Source: Paraflavitalea soli (GTDB lineage Bacteria; Bacteroidota; Bacteroidia; Chitinophagales; Chitinophagaceae). From it: DNA of 64,000 nucleotides. The notes beneath the pieces are model-generated. The model was given only the letters and a program-made list of their open reading frames with translations, did not search any database and had not been told where the DNA came from. The position numbers and the translations under genes were made by a program. The stretch's first letter is position 1. Each line of letters opens with the position of its first letter. Where the stretch lies: NCBI RefSeq assembly GCF_003555545.1, contig NZ_CP032157.1, positions 872,546 to 936,545 of the forward strand. The letters run 5' to 3'. This document shows positions 44,549 through 54,073 of this stretch, in pieces.

Positions 44549-44580
44549 AAAAAGCCAAACCCCGGGGGATATGGCTTTTT
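44549..44580 (-). terminator. Intrinsic terminator after the SUMF1-like lipoprotein gene
   Basis: Outer arms AAAAAGCCA (44549-44557) and TGGCTTTTT (44572-44580) and inner CCCC/GGGG pairing form the stem. The T run makes it functional on the minus strand, and it is symmetrical enough to act on either strand. Confidence 0.85.
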
Positions 44581-44835
44581 AAAATAGGGTTGAGCTCTAC
44601 CTGATCAACGCCCAAAGAGGAAGATGTTGAAGGCACCAGGTGGTTCAAAGTTCAGAGTAGCCGTGAATCCCAGAAATATTCTTCGCTTCTTACCAGGTGA
44701 ACTTTGTCGTTAAAGGCAGGATGTTTTTGTACTGATGATGTAGTTGTACTCGTAGGGAATGACAGCTGAAGGGACTTGTAGTATCATTCCGGTTATAAGC
44801 GGAATATTTTCCCTTTCAGAAAGTGAATGTATGCG

Positions 44836-45657
44836 TTATTGAATGTTTCTGCATACCCGGAATCCCTGGTCGGGGCCTTTGCCATTGGCGTCATGACCGG
44901 CACGGAAAGTCGAGGCGCAACAGAAATCTGCGCCGATCCAACCACCGCCCCGCCATATCCTGGCTTTCCCGGAACCTTCCAGCTCATCCCAGCACCATTC
45001 CCGCACATTACCCGACATATCGAAGAGGCCTGCTTCATTGGGCAGCTTGCTGCCGACAGGTTTTGTTTTATTGTTGTTCTTTACCAACATCGGCCAGGAC
45101 CAAAATCCTGTTAAGTATTTGTCTCCGGCATTTTGCCAATACCAGGCGATGGTGTCTAGCTGGTCACTTCCGCTATAGGTATAACTCCTGCTCATGCCCC
45201 CTCCGTCAGCAGCATATTCCCACTCTGCTTCTGTGGGCAGCCGGTATCCATTTGCTGTTGCATTGATTGCCACATTCCATTTTATAGTATCCCGTTCATT
45301 GGTATTGTTGGGGTCTTTTATCTTCTTGTTGATGAGGTAGTAGGGTGTCAGCTGCTCTTTCGTACTCCTTTTGTTACAGTACTCAATACAATCATACCAA
45401 CTTACCGATTCTACCGGCAGGTCATCACCTTTGAAGACGGAGGGATCATTCCCCATCACCTCCCGCCACTCTTTTTGGGTTACTTCGTACCTGCCGATGT
45501 ACAGATCGGGGATGGTAATGTTTTTCCCATAGTAACCGGACTTTGTATTCGTGAAGGCTCCGCCTTTCAAGAATACAAAGTTATCTGGCGCTGTTTGAGA
45601 ACAGGCGCTGATCACTACTATGACTACCGGTAAAATGAAACTGAAGGAACGCGTCAT
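44836..45657 (-). CDS. SUMF1/formylglycine-generating-enzyme-like lipoprotein
   Basis: The 273-residue lipoprotein (Cys19 in VISACSQ) has one SUMF1 (FGE-sulfatase) domain. Signposts are YIGRYEVTQKEWREVMG, PVESVSWYDCIEYCNKRS, GYRLPTEAEWEYAADGG, DMSGNVREWCWDE and GPDQGFRVCRN. True FGE oxidises a sulfatase Cys with a pair of active-site cysteines. Here the position of the first such Cys is Gly (WRGGGWIGADFCC), so formylglycine formation is doubtful. Lipidated SUMF1-like proteins in Bacteroidota include the gliding proteins GldJ and GldK, where the fold is structural. The xylanase stop codon lies 3 bases upstream, so the two genes are almost surely translated from one transcript. Confidence 0.87.
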   Translation of the reverse strand: MTRSFSFILPVVIVVISACSQTAPDNFVFLKGGAFTNTKSGYYGKNITIPDLYIGRYEVTQKEWREVMGNDPSVFKGDDLPVESVSWYDCIEYCNKRSTKEQLTPYYLINKKIKDPNNTNERDTIKWNVAINATANGYRLPTEAEWEYAADGGGMSRSYTYSGSDQLDTIAWYWQNAGDKYLTGFWSWPMLVKNNNKTKPVGSKLPNEAGLFDMSGNVREWCWDELEGSGKARIWRGGGWIGADFCCASTFRAGHDANGKGPDQGFRVCRNIQ

Positions 45658-45660
45658 GAT

Positions 45661-46389
45661 CTACCAGGCTGTTGCGTTGATATAACCGCTTTTATTGCCC
45701 CATGCTTCCAGCGCCAATATCTGATAATTATAATTGCCAAAGCCCTGGCCGCCACTATTTCTCCAATTGTTGATGTGATTGGCCATGTTGACGGAACGGT
45801 TTTGTGCCGTAGGCGCTCCACCCCAGGTATCCTTGTATTGCCAGAAAGTGGCCGTGCCAATGATAGAAGGGGCGTTGACACGTTGTGATTTATAGAAACT
45901 ATAGCTATGTCCGTCACTGTTGACGGAGTTCACATAAATGCCTCCTGTCATAGATCCTTTCTCAGCCACATAATATTCAATCAGGGGGCTTGTCGTCCAG
46001 CCATAAATGCCCACAAAGTTATAACTGCCGCTCAGGGCGCCTACATTGTAGCCGATCGTGCGGGCCGATCCGGGATTCCAGCCTTTGCCGCCTACCACAT
46101 CGTTAACATTGTTGTAGCTGATCGCAAAGTTGCCTCCCGATCCATGGGTGATGCTCGCTGAACCGCCTTCGCGGTATAGCGACCAGAAGAAACCGTTATT
46201 GGTGCCCTGGTCGTTTGTTGATACATCGTTCTGGACAAATCCACTCAGACGTTCGCCCTGGGGCGGTGGGGTAGGAGCGTCCTTCTTATTACATCCTGTT
46301 GAAATGAAAGTACCTGCAACGAATACAAGGATCGTTGCGCCGGAACTAACCTTTCTGGTTATTCCCGGTAGGAGTTTGATTGATCTCAT
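45661..46389 (-). CDS. GH11 family xylanase lipoprotein
   Basis: The 242-residue product is a lipoprotein precursor (Cys33 in ISTGCNK) with a GH11 beta-jelly roll. Signposts are the NNGFFWSLYREGGSA start of the fold, VGGKGWNPGSARTI, the segment YGWTTSPLIEYYV with the nucleophile Glu138, and RVNAPSIIGTATFWQY. The end is NYNYQILALEAW with the acid/base Glu228. GH11 enzymes are endo-1,4-beta-xylanases that cut the xylan backbone with retention. The context of Glu228 (ALEAWGNKSGY) differs from the usual ATEGYQSSG, so acid/base geometry may be altered. It is downstream of the hybrid sensor gene (149 bases) and upstream of a SUMF1-like gene (3 bases). The lipid anchor places it on the cell envelope. 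Confidence 0.9.
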   Translation of the reverse strand: MRSIKLLPGITRKVSSGATILVFVAGTFISTGCNKKDAPTPPPQGERLSGFVQNDVSTNDQGTNNGFFWSLYREGGSASITHGSGGNFAISYNNVNDVVGGKGWNPGSARTIGYNVGALSGSYNFVGIYGWTTSPLIEYYVAEKGSMTGGIYVNSVNSDGHSYSFYKSQRVNAPSIIGTATFWQYKDTWGGAPTAQNRSVNMANHINNWRNSGGQGFGNYNYQILALEAWGNKSGYINATAW

Positions 46390-46509
46390 AATGGCAATAA
46401 TTAGTTGAAAAGTTTAATTAAGTGGTTGTTGCTACCCGTTATAAAAGTAGAAGTGGGAAATGATGGGATTGGGAGCTCGTATAAAACTGAGACGATTGGT
46501 ACAGTTGCG

Positions 46510-46523
46510 GTCAACCTGTTGAC
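46510..46523. promoter_or_regulatory. 14-bp palindrome upstream of the xylanase gene
   Basis: GTCAAC and GTTGAC are perfect inverted copies separated by CT, and CCTG/CAGG arms overlap them. It lies 15 bases after the hybrid sensor stop and 120 bases before the xylanase start. Possible binding site; no role is proven. Confidence 0.4.
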
Positions 46524-46538
46524 AGGCAGGAGAAGTGT

Positions 46539-49500
46539 TTAGGCACTCTTCTTTTCGTTCATGGCTGCATATTCTGTGGGGGTCTTACCGAATTGTTTTT
46601 TAAACTCCCGGCTGAAATACTTGCTGCTATCATAGCCTACCATAAAAGCGATCTCATATACAGTATGCCTGTTTTCCTGCAATAACAGGGTCGCTTTTTT
46701 CAGCCGCAATGATTTTACAAAATCGTTGGCCGTCATGCCTGTGATGGCTTTGATCTTTTTGAAGAGCACTGGTTGGCTCATGGCAGCTTTTTTAGCCAGC
46801 ATGGCAATGCCAAATTCGGGGTCTTCCATATTGGTCTCGACCATTTGGATGATCTCTTGTAAAAATGATGCATCCATTGGGTGCAATGGCTCCGGCAACT
46901 CCTGGGTGGTTGTTGCTGTTATTGGGGCGCCGGTTTCGTTGTCGGCCGGTAATAGCGTGGTGGCCGCCCATTGTTGTTGAAATTGTTGCCATAACCTGGC
47001 CCTGGATGCCAGCAAGTTCTGGATCTGGAGTTCCAGTACCTGGATGCTGAAAGGCTTGGTGAGGTAAATGTCGGCACCGGTTTGCAGTCCGCTGATCTGG
47101 TGTGTGACCGCAGTTTTAGCAGTGAGCAATATAACGGGAATATGACTGGTGCGGGTATCGGTTTTAATGCTGCTGCAAAAAGCCAGTCCATCCATTTCGG
47201 GCATCATCACATCACTGATGATAAGATCGGGGATGGTTTCGGTTGCACTGGCGAGACCTTCCAGGCCATTGTTGCTTTCCAGTATATGGTACTGCGTTTG
47301 TAGGGCCTCTTTGATAAACGTTCTGATGGCTGCGTTGTCCTCTACCAGCAGGATGGTGTTCTGGTCGGCTGCAGCAGCGTGGGGCTGACTGGTGGCGGAA
47401 AGGACCAGTGGGGGCGGCACAGGTGGATGATTGGCTACTTTAACGGACCGGTCCATGCGATCGTTCACCAACTGATTGTCTGCAAAGTGCGCATGGCCTT
47501 TTTGCAGGGTGACGGTAAAGCAGGTCGTAGGCTCCTGTTGGCCGGCCGTCATTTTGTTGGATACAGTGAGTGTACCCTGGTGCATTTCTACTATACTTTT
47601 GGACAGGGCCAGGCCAATGCCATACCCCGTGTTCTGCTTGCCAAAATCATCTTCCTGGAAATAATTATCAAACAGCTTTTCTATATTCTCCTCAGAAATG
47701 CCCCGGCCATTGTCTGTTACGGTGATAGCAATGGTGGTTTTCTTTTCTTCAATGGCCACACTAATATAACCACCATTGGGAGTGAACTTATATGCATTCG
47801 ACAGCAGATTATAGAATACCTTCTCCAGTTGCTCCTTATCGATCCAGGCCTGGATATCCGGCGCTGTGCTGATGAAACCCGCCCGGATATTGCGGGAAAT
47901 GGAAATATCGTGGAAGGAATCGAAGATGGATTCAACAAAAGGCACAATATTCCAACCCGACACACGCAGGGGCAAATGCCCTGTTTCCGCTTTTCTAAAG
48001 TCCATGAGTTCGTTCACCAATTGCAGCAAACTTTCCGAATTGTTCTTGATCGTGCGCAGCTGCTGTTGGTCGTGTGCATCATTGTTGGTAGAAAGGATCA
48101 GCTTTTCGGCAGGTCCGATGATCAACGAAAGGTGGGTGCGTATCTCGTGTGAGATATTGGTAAAGAAGTTGAGTTTTAGTTGTGTGAGTTCCTGGTTGCG
48201 CTTCAGCAGGGCCCGGAGGAAAAAGAAACGTACTATAAAAAAAGCCAGTGTAACAAACAGCAGCAGGTAAATACCGTAAGCCCACCAGGTTTTCCAGAAG
48301 GGTGGGGATATGGTGATCTTCAATAGCACCGGCTCGCTCCAGATGCCATCGTTGTTGGCTCCCCTGACCTTAAAGGTATAGTTGCCCGGCGGTACATTGG
48401 TGTAGGAGGCCGTTGCCGCCATCGTATAGTTCCAGTCTTTATCAAATCTTTCCAGTTGGTAGGCGTACCGGTTCTTTTGCGGTTTAATAAAGTTCAGGAT
48501 GGCGAAGTCGATCGTAAATACATTTTGATCGTACTTCAAATTGAGCTGCCGGGTAAAGCTGATGTCTTCTGTAAGCACACCGTCCTTGCCATTGATCTCT
48601 ACCGGTTTATTAAAGAGCTTCAGGCCGGTGAGCAATACAGGTTGAACGGCTGTATTTGCTTTCATCATCTCCGGGTAAAAAGCGGAAAGCCCGTTGAAGC
48701 CGCCGAAAAACAATTCACCGCTCCTGCTTTTATAAAAAGAGTTGTTGTTGAATACATTCCCAGCCAGTCCATCGGCTTCTGTATACACTGTGAACTTGCG
48801 GGAGACGGTATCCCATTTAGCCAGGCCATTGCTGGTACTGATCCACCAGGCTTGTGTATGATCGTCCTGTAGAATGCCCAGCACATTGTTATCGGGCAGG
48901 CCATTCTCTTCATTATAGGCTGCAATCTTTTTACCGGCGCTGTTGTACACGATGATCCCGTTGTAATAGGTGCCTGCCCAAATATTTCCCTGCGCATCTT
49001 CTGTCAGGCAGTTCACATACAAAGGGTAGCTGCTGTTCTTTTCAGTCAGCAGCGTTACCTGGTCGCCTGCTATCCGGTACAGCCCGGCGGAGGTGCCTAC
49101 CCAGTTGACCTTGCCGGCAGATTCCAGCAAAGAAAGGATGGCTTTGTTGGTACCGATTGCTGCGGTTATACCAGCGCCACCGGGATAAGGCGCCAGCTCT
49201 TTATCTTTTTTAAGGAACAGCTTAATGCCTGATATTTCGGTGCCTACCCAGAAAATGCCCCGGCTATCTTCCAGCAGGCAGGGTATTTCAGAGCCCAGTG
49301 TCTGCGCGTCATTGTTTTTATACAGGTACCTGATGAAACGATGAGTGGCGGCATCAAAGCGGTTGAGCCCGCCGCCATGGGTGCCCACCCAGATATTATC
49401 CTGGCGATCGCGGTATACTGTTTTCACCAGGTTGGAGCCAAGGCTGTAGGGGTCGGAGGGTTTATGCTGGTAATAGACGACGGCGCCTGTTTGCCTGTTC

Positions 49501-50660
49501 ACAAAATTCAGCCCCCCGCCTTCAGTGCCGATCCAGAGGTGGCCCTGTTCATCTTCCATCAGTCCGCTTACTACATTATTGTTGAGCAGCAAGGGGCGCG
49601 ACCTGTTGCTGTAGACGGTGAAGTCTGTATTGGCTGCAAAGTGAAAGTTTACCCCGCCAAAGAAGGTGCCGACCCACATAGTACCTGCGTGATCTTTATA
49701 GATACTGTGCACAGAGTTTTGGCTCAGACTGGCTTTATTCCAGGGATCATTGATATAGGAAGAAAAATGCAGGGTAGGGAGGTGCAGGGTTGAAAGCCCT
49801 TCCTGCGTGCCAATCCATAATTGATCCTGCCCGTCGAAGGCCAGTCTCCGGATATGGTTATTGATCAAGCTGTTGGGAACAGCATCACTATGGGTAAAAT
49901 GGGTGAAGCTGTTTTGTGCCGGATCAAACAGGTTTAAACCGCCATTCAGCGTGCCGATCCAGAGTTGGCCCGGCTTGTCCTGCGCTATACTGGTTACCTG
50001 GTCATTGCTGAGGCTGCCGGCATTCAGCGGGTCATGTTTGAATACGGTAGCTTCAAAGCCCTTGCCGGCCGCAGTGATCTTTACCAGGCCGCCATTGGTG
50101 CCTGCCCAGATGGTGCCGCTGCGGTCTTCAAACACGCAGAGTACCCCCCGTGCAGGAAAATTGGGGCAGTTGGTAAAAGAAGTGAAGGATGGGTGTGTCG
50201 GATCCTTCATCAGGTATAAGGTTTGGTATGTACCTGCCCATAGGCGGCCTTTCGAATCTTCAAAGAGGCAGGTAATCGGGATATTGCCGTTTTTCCACAG
50301 GGCAGTATCGCCTATATCGATCCTTTCAAACACATCTTTGGCTGCCTGGTATTTGTGTAGTCCTCCCCGGGTGCCCACCCAAAGTGTTTGCCGGCTGTCG
50401 CATAGCAGCGATAAAATATAATTGCTGGAAAGGCTGGAGCTGTCTCCCGGCTTGTTCTTGTACACGGTAAGTTTCCGGGAGTCGTATTTGTTCAAACCAT
50501 AGCGGGTGCCAAACCACATAAATCCCCTGTTGTCCTGCGCCACGCAGAGAACCGAGTTTTGCGAAAGTCCGTCTTCTACATTCAGGTGATGAAAAGAAGG
50601 GGACTGTGACCAGGTAACCTGAGCGGATAAAAAGAGCAGGATTAACAGGAAAACTCTCAT
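46539..50660 (-). CDS. Hybrid two-component system sensor/regulator (HTCS)
   Basis: The 1373-residue protein joins a whole two-component system in one chain. A signal peptide is followed by two seven-bladed propellers (about residues 20-690, recurrent DxxGxLWxGT motifs), a Y_Y_Y domain and a membrane helix (about 790-810). The histidine kinase carries His838 in NISHEIRTHLSLI, with HATPase segments NLLSNAYKFTPNGG and GYGIGLALSK. The receiver domain has Asp1150 in ISDVMMPEMDG, and the C-terminal AraC-type DNA-binding domain shows IAFMVGYDSSKYFSREFKKQFGKTP. Family members sense oligosaccharides in the periplasm and activate the neighbouring PUL. It is divergent from susC, with a palindrome between, and a GH11 xylanase lies downstream. 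Confidence 0.96.
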   Translation of the reverse strand: MRVFLLILLFLSAQVTWSQSPSFHHLNVEDGLSQNSVLCVAQDNRGFMWFGTRYGLNKYDSRKLTVYKNKPGDSSSLSSNYILSLLCDSRQTLWVGTRGGLHKYQAAKDVFERIDIGDTALWKNGNIPITCLFEDSKGRLWAGTYQTLYLMKDPTHPSFTSFTNCPNFPARGVLCVFEDRSGTIWAGTNGGLVKITAAGKGFEATVFKHDPLNAGSLSNDQVTSIAQDKPGQLWIGTLNGGLNLFDPAQNSFTHFTHSDAVPNSLINNHIRRLAFDGQDQLWIGTQEGLSTLHLPTLHFSSYINDPWNKASLSQNSVHSIYKDHAGTMWVGTFFGGVNFHFAANTDFTVYSNRSRPLLLNNNVVSGLMEDEQGHLWIGTEGGGLNFVNRQTGAVVYYQHKPSDPYSLGSNLVKTVYRDRQDNIWVGTHGGGLNRFDAATHRFIRYLYKNNDAQTLGSEIPCLLEDSRGIFWVGTEISGIKLFLKKDKELAPYPGGAGITAAIGTNKAILSLLESAGKVNWVGTSAGLYRIAGDQVTLLTEKNSSYPLYVNCLTEDAQGNIWAGTYYNGIIVYNSAGKKIAAYNEENGLPDNNVLGILQDDHTQAWWISTSNGLAKWDTVSRKFTVYTEADGLAGNVFNNNSFYKSRSGELFFGGFNGLSAFYPEMMKANTAVQPVLLTGLKLFNKPVEINGKDGVLTEDISFTRQLNLKYDQNVFTIDFAILNFIKPQKNRYAYQLERFDKDWNYTMAATASYTNVPPGNYTFKVRGANNDGIWSEPVLLKITISPPFWKTWWAYGIYLLLFVTLAFFIVRFFFLRALLKRNQELTQLKLNFFTNISHEIRTHLSLIIGPAEKLILSTNNDAHDQQQLRTIKNNSESLLQLVNELMDFRKAETGHLPLRVSGWNIVPFVESIFDSFHDISISRNIRAGFISTAPDIQAWIDKEQLEKVFYNLLSNAYKFTPNGGYISVAIEEKKTTIAITVTDNGRGISEENIEKLFDNYFQEDDFGKQNTGYGIGLALSKSIVEMHQGTLTVSNKMTAGQQEPTTCFTVTLQKGHAHFADNQLVNDRMDRSVKVANHPPVPPPLVLSATSQPHAAAADQNTILLVEDNAAIRTFIKEALQTQYHILESNNGLEGLASATETIPDLIISDVMMPEMDGLAFCSSIKTDTRTSHIPVILLTAKTAVTHQISGLQTGADIYLTKPFSIQVLELQIQNLLASRARLWQQFQQQWAATTLLPADNETGAPITATTTQELPEPLHPMDASFLQEIIQMVETNMEDPEFGIAMLAKKAAMSQPVLFKKIKAITGMTANDFVKSLRLKKATLLLQENRHTVYEIAFMVGYDSSKYFSREFKKQFGKTPTEYAAMNEKKSA

Positions 50661-50712
50661 ACGGGGGGAGATAATGCTTATCGCCGGTAAAACTACCCAA
50701 TTCCAATAGATG

Positions 50713-50744
50713 AATAGGGGAGAATTTTAAAAATTCACCCTATT
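50713..50744. promoter_or_regulatory. Interrupted 32-bp palindrome between the HTCS and susC genes
   Basis: Outer arms AATAGGG (50713-50719) and CCCTATT (50738-50744) and inner arms GAATTTT (50722-50728) and AAAATTC (50730-50736) are perfect inverted copies, with GA and A as the only unpaired bases beside the central A. It is the only strong symmetrical element in this divergent region and is a candidate operator for the AraC domain of the HTCS. Confidence 0.6.
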
Positions 50745-50856
50745 TAGTCGATTTTTTACCCCCTCCCTGAGGCGCTTTCACCTGAATTTTGTGTTGGTCA
50801 TAGAAAGGCTGCTTCCCCCGGAAGATGCTTTCATTCAAATATTTAACCGATTGTTT

Positions 50857-53800
50857 ATGCGATTGTCTCTTTGCCATGTACTTCGCTGCAGTTCCTCTTG
50901 CATGGCCGGCTTCCGTGCCGGACTTTTAGTGATGTTATTATTTTCCCTCCCTGCTATTGCTTTTTCACAAAAACTGGTCAGCGGTACGGTAAAAGATACC
51001 GCCGGCAAAAACCTGTCGGCCGTGTCCATCACCCTTAAAGGTAAAAAGGTGAGCACGCTGACGGATTCAGCCGGCGCTTTCAGGCTGACTGCTGCCGACG
51101 GCGATGTATTGGTAGCTTCGGCGGTTAATTACGATGAGGTGGAGGTGCGGGTGAATGACCGGACAGTCTATGCCTTTGTGCTCACCCCCAAAGTAAAAAA
51201 CCTCGATGATGTGATCGTGATCGGGTATGGCACTACTACAAAAGGCGATGTGACGGGTGCGGTGAGCAAGGCGCCCATCGAAACCATGCAAAAAGCCCCC
51301 GTGCGCTCCTTTGATGAAGCGCTGGCCGGCAGGGTGGCAGGGGTGACGGTATCGTCGGTCGACGGACAGCCAGGCTCCGACATCAATATCGTGATCAGGG
51401 GTAATAATTCTGTTACCCAGGCCAACTCGCCTTTGTATGTGGTGGATGGCTTTCCGATCGAATCGCCCAACAACAATGTGATCAATCCGCAGGACATTGA
51501 GTCGATGGAGATACTCAAGGATGCCTCGGCTACGGCTATTTATGGCGCCCGCGGCGCCAATGGCGTCATCATCATCACCACCAAAAAGGGAAAGACCGGT
51601 CCGCCTGCTATTTCCTTCAATGCTTCTTATGGCAATCAAAGCACCATTAAAAGAATGGATGTGATGAGTCCCTACGAGTTTGTGAAATACCAGCTGGAAA
51701 AAGATTATGGAGAAGCGGCCAAACAATACCTGACTGATGGAAAAACGCTGGAGTCCTACCGGAATGTACCGGAGATAGATTGGCAGTCGAGGTTGTTTCG
51801 CAACGCACCGATGCAAAACTATTCCTTATCCGTAACGGGTGGCAATGCCTATACAAAGTATTACCTGTCGGGTAATTATTTCGACCAGCAGGGTTTGATG
51901 ATCAACTCCGGTTACAAGCGTTACCAGGGTACCCTCTCACTCGACCAGGTGTTCAGTTCCAAACTGAAAGGGGGTATCTACATCAACTATGGTTATATGA
52001 ACCAAAACGGACTGCCTCCTTCCGGTGTGTCCAACCAAAACTCTACCACGGGTACCCTGTTCAGCACCTGGGGTTACCGCAACTTTGCGATCTCCGGTGT
52101 GCCCGACCTCGAAGAGGTATTGTTTGATCCGGGTGTTGACCCGGCGGTGGACGCGAGGATCAATCCGGTGTTGAGCCAGGAGCATGCCCTGCGGGAAAAC
52201 CTGTACACCAATACCATCATGAATGGTTACCTCGAATACAGCATCCTGCCCGATCTGAAATTGAGGGTGACCGGCGGTATTACCAACTACCTCACACAGA
52301 GCAATCAGTTCAACGATACTTTCACCATCACTGGTAATAAATACACCCGCCTGGGTTCTACCAAGGGCGTGAATGGCTCGGTCGTTTTTAATAAGAACAT
52401 GACCTGGATGAATGAGAACACACTTACCTGGTATAAAAAGATCAACCGCAGTCACCAACTCACAGTAGTGGCGGGTTTTTCCCAGTCGGGCAATAAATCT
52501 TCGCGTTATGGTACCTCGGCGACCAACCTTCCCAATGCTTCTTTGGGCATTAGTGGATTGAATGAAGGGACACCGGAAACCGTGACAGCCTTGAGCAGTT
52601 CCTGGGGACTGGCTTCCTTTCTGGGCAGGATCGATTATAAATACCTGTCCAGGTATCTGCTTACCGTTACCTTCCGGGCCGATGGCTCTTCCAAATTCAA
52701 TCCGGAGAACCGGTGGGGCTACTTTCCGTCTGCTGCATTGGGATGGCGGTTTGGCCAGGAGAAATTCATGAAGGGGATCAGCGATGTCCTGTCCGATGGC
52801 AAGCTGCGGTTGAGTTATGGCGTGACGGGTAATAACAGGATAGGGGACTTTGACTATCTCTCGGCGATCGCTGTTGCATTGAACTCTCAGGGGTATACCT
52901 ATGGCAATACCACCATGTCCGGTGCCTATGTGTCGAACTTTGGTAATGCCGGATTGAAATGGGAAACCACCTCACAAATAGACCTGGGTACGGACCTGAG
53001 TTTTTACAGGAACAGGTTTAATCTTTCTGTCGATGTATACAGCAAGAAAACAACCGATCTGTTGCTGCGGGCCAACCTGCCCCTTTCACTGGGCTATGCT
53101 ACGGCCCTGCGCAATATCGGCAGTGTACAGAACCGCGGATTGGAGATCACCCTCAGTACAGTGAATATGTCCAATAAAACCTTCTCCTGGAAAAGCAATT
53201 TTAATATCTCATTCAACAAGAGTAAGCTGTTGTCTCTTACGGAAAACCAGGGGGCGCTTACCACAACTGCACCTTTTGACTTTTACTTCTCTACCATTCC
53301 TTCCTATATCTCACAGGTGGGCAACCAACTGGGCATGATGTACGGATATATCTGGGAAGGTGTATATCAATACAGTGATTTTAATAAGACCACTACCGGC
53401 AATTATGTGCTGAAGGATGAAGTGCCTTCCAATGGCAATCTCCGGAGCGCCATCCAGCCAGGCGATATCAAGTTCCGGGATATCAACGGCGATCGTACGA
53501 TCGATGCAAACGATTATGCGATCATTGGCAGGGGCCTCCCCATCCACACCGGCGGCTTCAACAATGATTTCACCTACCGTTCCTTCGACCTGAATGTATT
53601 TTTTCAATGGTCGTACGGCAATGATATTGTGAATGCGAACCGCTATGTGTTTGAAGGCAATATTTTCGGCCGCAGCAACCTCAACCAGTTTGCCAGTTAC
53701 CAGGACCGCTGGACGCCAGAGAACCCTACCTCCACTTTGTACCGGGTTAATGGCGGAGGGCCTACTACGCCAACGGGCGCCAACTCGAGGGTGATAGAAG

Positions 53801-54045
53801 ATGGTTCCTTCCTGCGACTGAAGACGGTATCACTGGGTTATAACCTGTCAACTCAACTGATGAAGAAATGGAAGATCAAGTCCTGCCGCTTCTACCTCTC
53901 AGCGCAGAACCTGGTCACCTGGACCAAATACACCGGCGTCGATCCCGAGGTGAGTGTATTCAATAATGTGTTGACTCCCGGCTTTGATTATTCAGCCTAT
54001 CCAAGACCCCGCGTGGTAACTGTGGGTGTAAATCTTAATCTTTGA
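50857..54045 (+). CDS. SusC/RagA family TonB-linked outer membrane transporter
   Basis: The 1062-residue protein imports oligosaccharides across the outer membrane with TonB energy. It has a signal peptide ending AIAFSQ, a carboxypeptidase-regulatory-like domain (VSGTVKDTAGKNLSAVSITL) and a plug domain starting at DDVIVIGYGTTTKGDVTGAV with GRVAGVTVSS, VIRGNNSV and ILKDASATAIYGARGANGVI. A large barrel ends in FDYSAYPRPRVVTVGVNLNL. No STN domain is seen, so it is not of the sigma/anti-sigma-regulated kind, in agreement with the HTCS beside it. The frame is open from GTG 50791; the ATG at 50857 begins at the signal peptide. It is followed 28 bases later by susD. Confidence 0.95.
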   Translation: MRLSLCHVLRCSSSCMAGFRAGLLVMLLFSLPAIAFSQKLVSGTVKDTAGKNLSAVSITLKGKKVSTLTDSAGAFRLTAADGDVLVASAVNYDEVEVRVNDRTVYAFVLTPKVKNLDDVIVIGYGTTTKGDVTGAVSKAPIETMQKAPVRSFDEALAGRVAGVTVSSVDGQPGSDINIVIRGNNSVTQANSPLYVVDGFPIESPNNNVINPQDIESMEILKDASATAIYGARGANGVIIITTKKGKTGPPAISFNASYGNQSTIKRMDVMSPYEFVKYQLEKDYGEAAKQYLTDGKTLESYRNVPEIDWQSRLFRNAPMQNYSLSVTGGNAYTKYYLSGNYFDQQGLMINSGYKRYQGTLSLDQVFSSKLKGGIYINYGYMNQNGLPPSGVSNQNSTTGTLFSTWGYRNFAISGVPDLEEVLFDPGVDPAVDARINPVLSQEHALRENLYTNTIMNGYLEYSILPDLKLRVTGGITNYLTQSNQFNDTFTITGNKYTRLGSTKGVNGSVVFNKNMTWMNENTLTWYKKINRSHQLTVVAGFSQSGNKSSRYGTSATNLPNASLGISGLNEGTPETVTALSSSWGLASFLGRIDYKYLSRYLLTVTFRADGSSKFNPENRWGYFPSAALGWRFGQEKFMKGISDVLSDGKLRLSYGVTGNNRIGDFDYLSAIAVALNSQGYTYGNTTMSGAYVSNFGNAGLKWETTSQIDLGTDLSFYRNRFNLSVDVYSKKTTDLLLRANLPLSLGYATALRNIGSVQNRGLEITLSTVNMSNKTFSWKSNFNISFNKSKLLSLTENQGALTTTAPFDFYFSTIPSYISQVGNQLGMMYGYIWEGVYQYSDFNKTTTGNYVLKDEVPSNGNLRSAIQPGDIKFRDINGDRTIDANDYAIIGRGLPIHTGGFNNDFTYRSFDLNVFFQWSYGNDIVNANRYVFEGNIFGRSNLNQFASYQDRWTPENPTSTLYRVNGGGPTTPTGANSRVIEDGSFLRLKTVSLGYNLSTQLMKKWKIKSCRFYLSAQNLVTWTKYTGVDPEVSVFNNVLTPGFDYSAYPRPRVVTVGVNLNL

Positions 54046-54073
54046 TCACCGCTACCGTATAAAACATACTTAT

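Larger units (their letters stand above)
44523..44835. other. Intergenic stretch of 313 bp upstream of the TPR/HTH regulator gene
   Basis: It holds the minus-7 box of the regulator gene (44537-44544) and the terminator of the SUMF1-like gene (44549-44580). It also holds a 9-bp inverted repeat, CAAAGTTCA (44646-44654) with TGAACTTTG (44698-44706). No other gene is seen. Confidence 0.6.

Noticed and set aside
44523-44648. 42-residue N-terminal extension of the TPR/HTH regulator
   Set aside because: The extension would be encoded across a terminator hairpin and would bury the signal peptide.
44836-45657. True formylglycine-generating enzyme
   Set aside because: One of the two active-site cysteines is replaced by Gly and no sulfatase gene is in the window; only the fold is supported.
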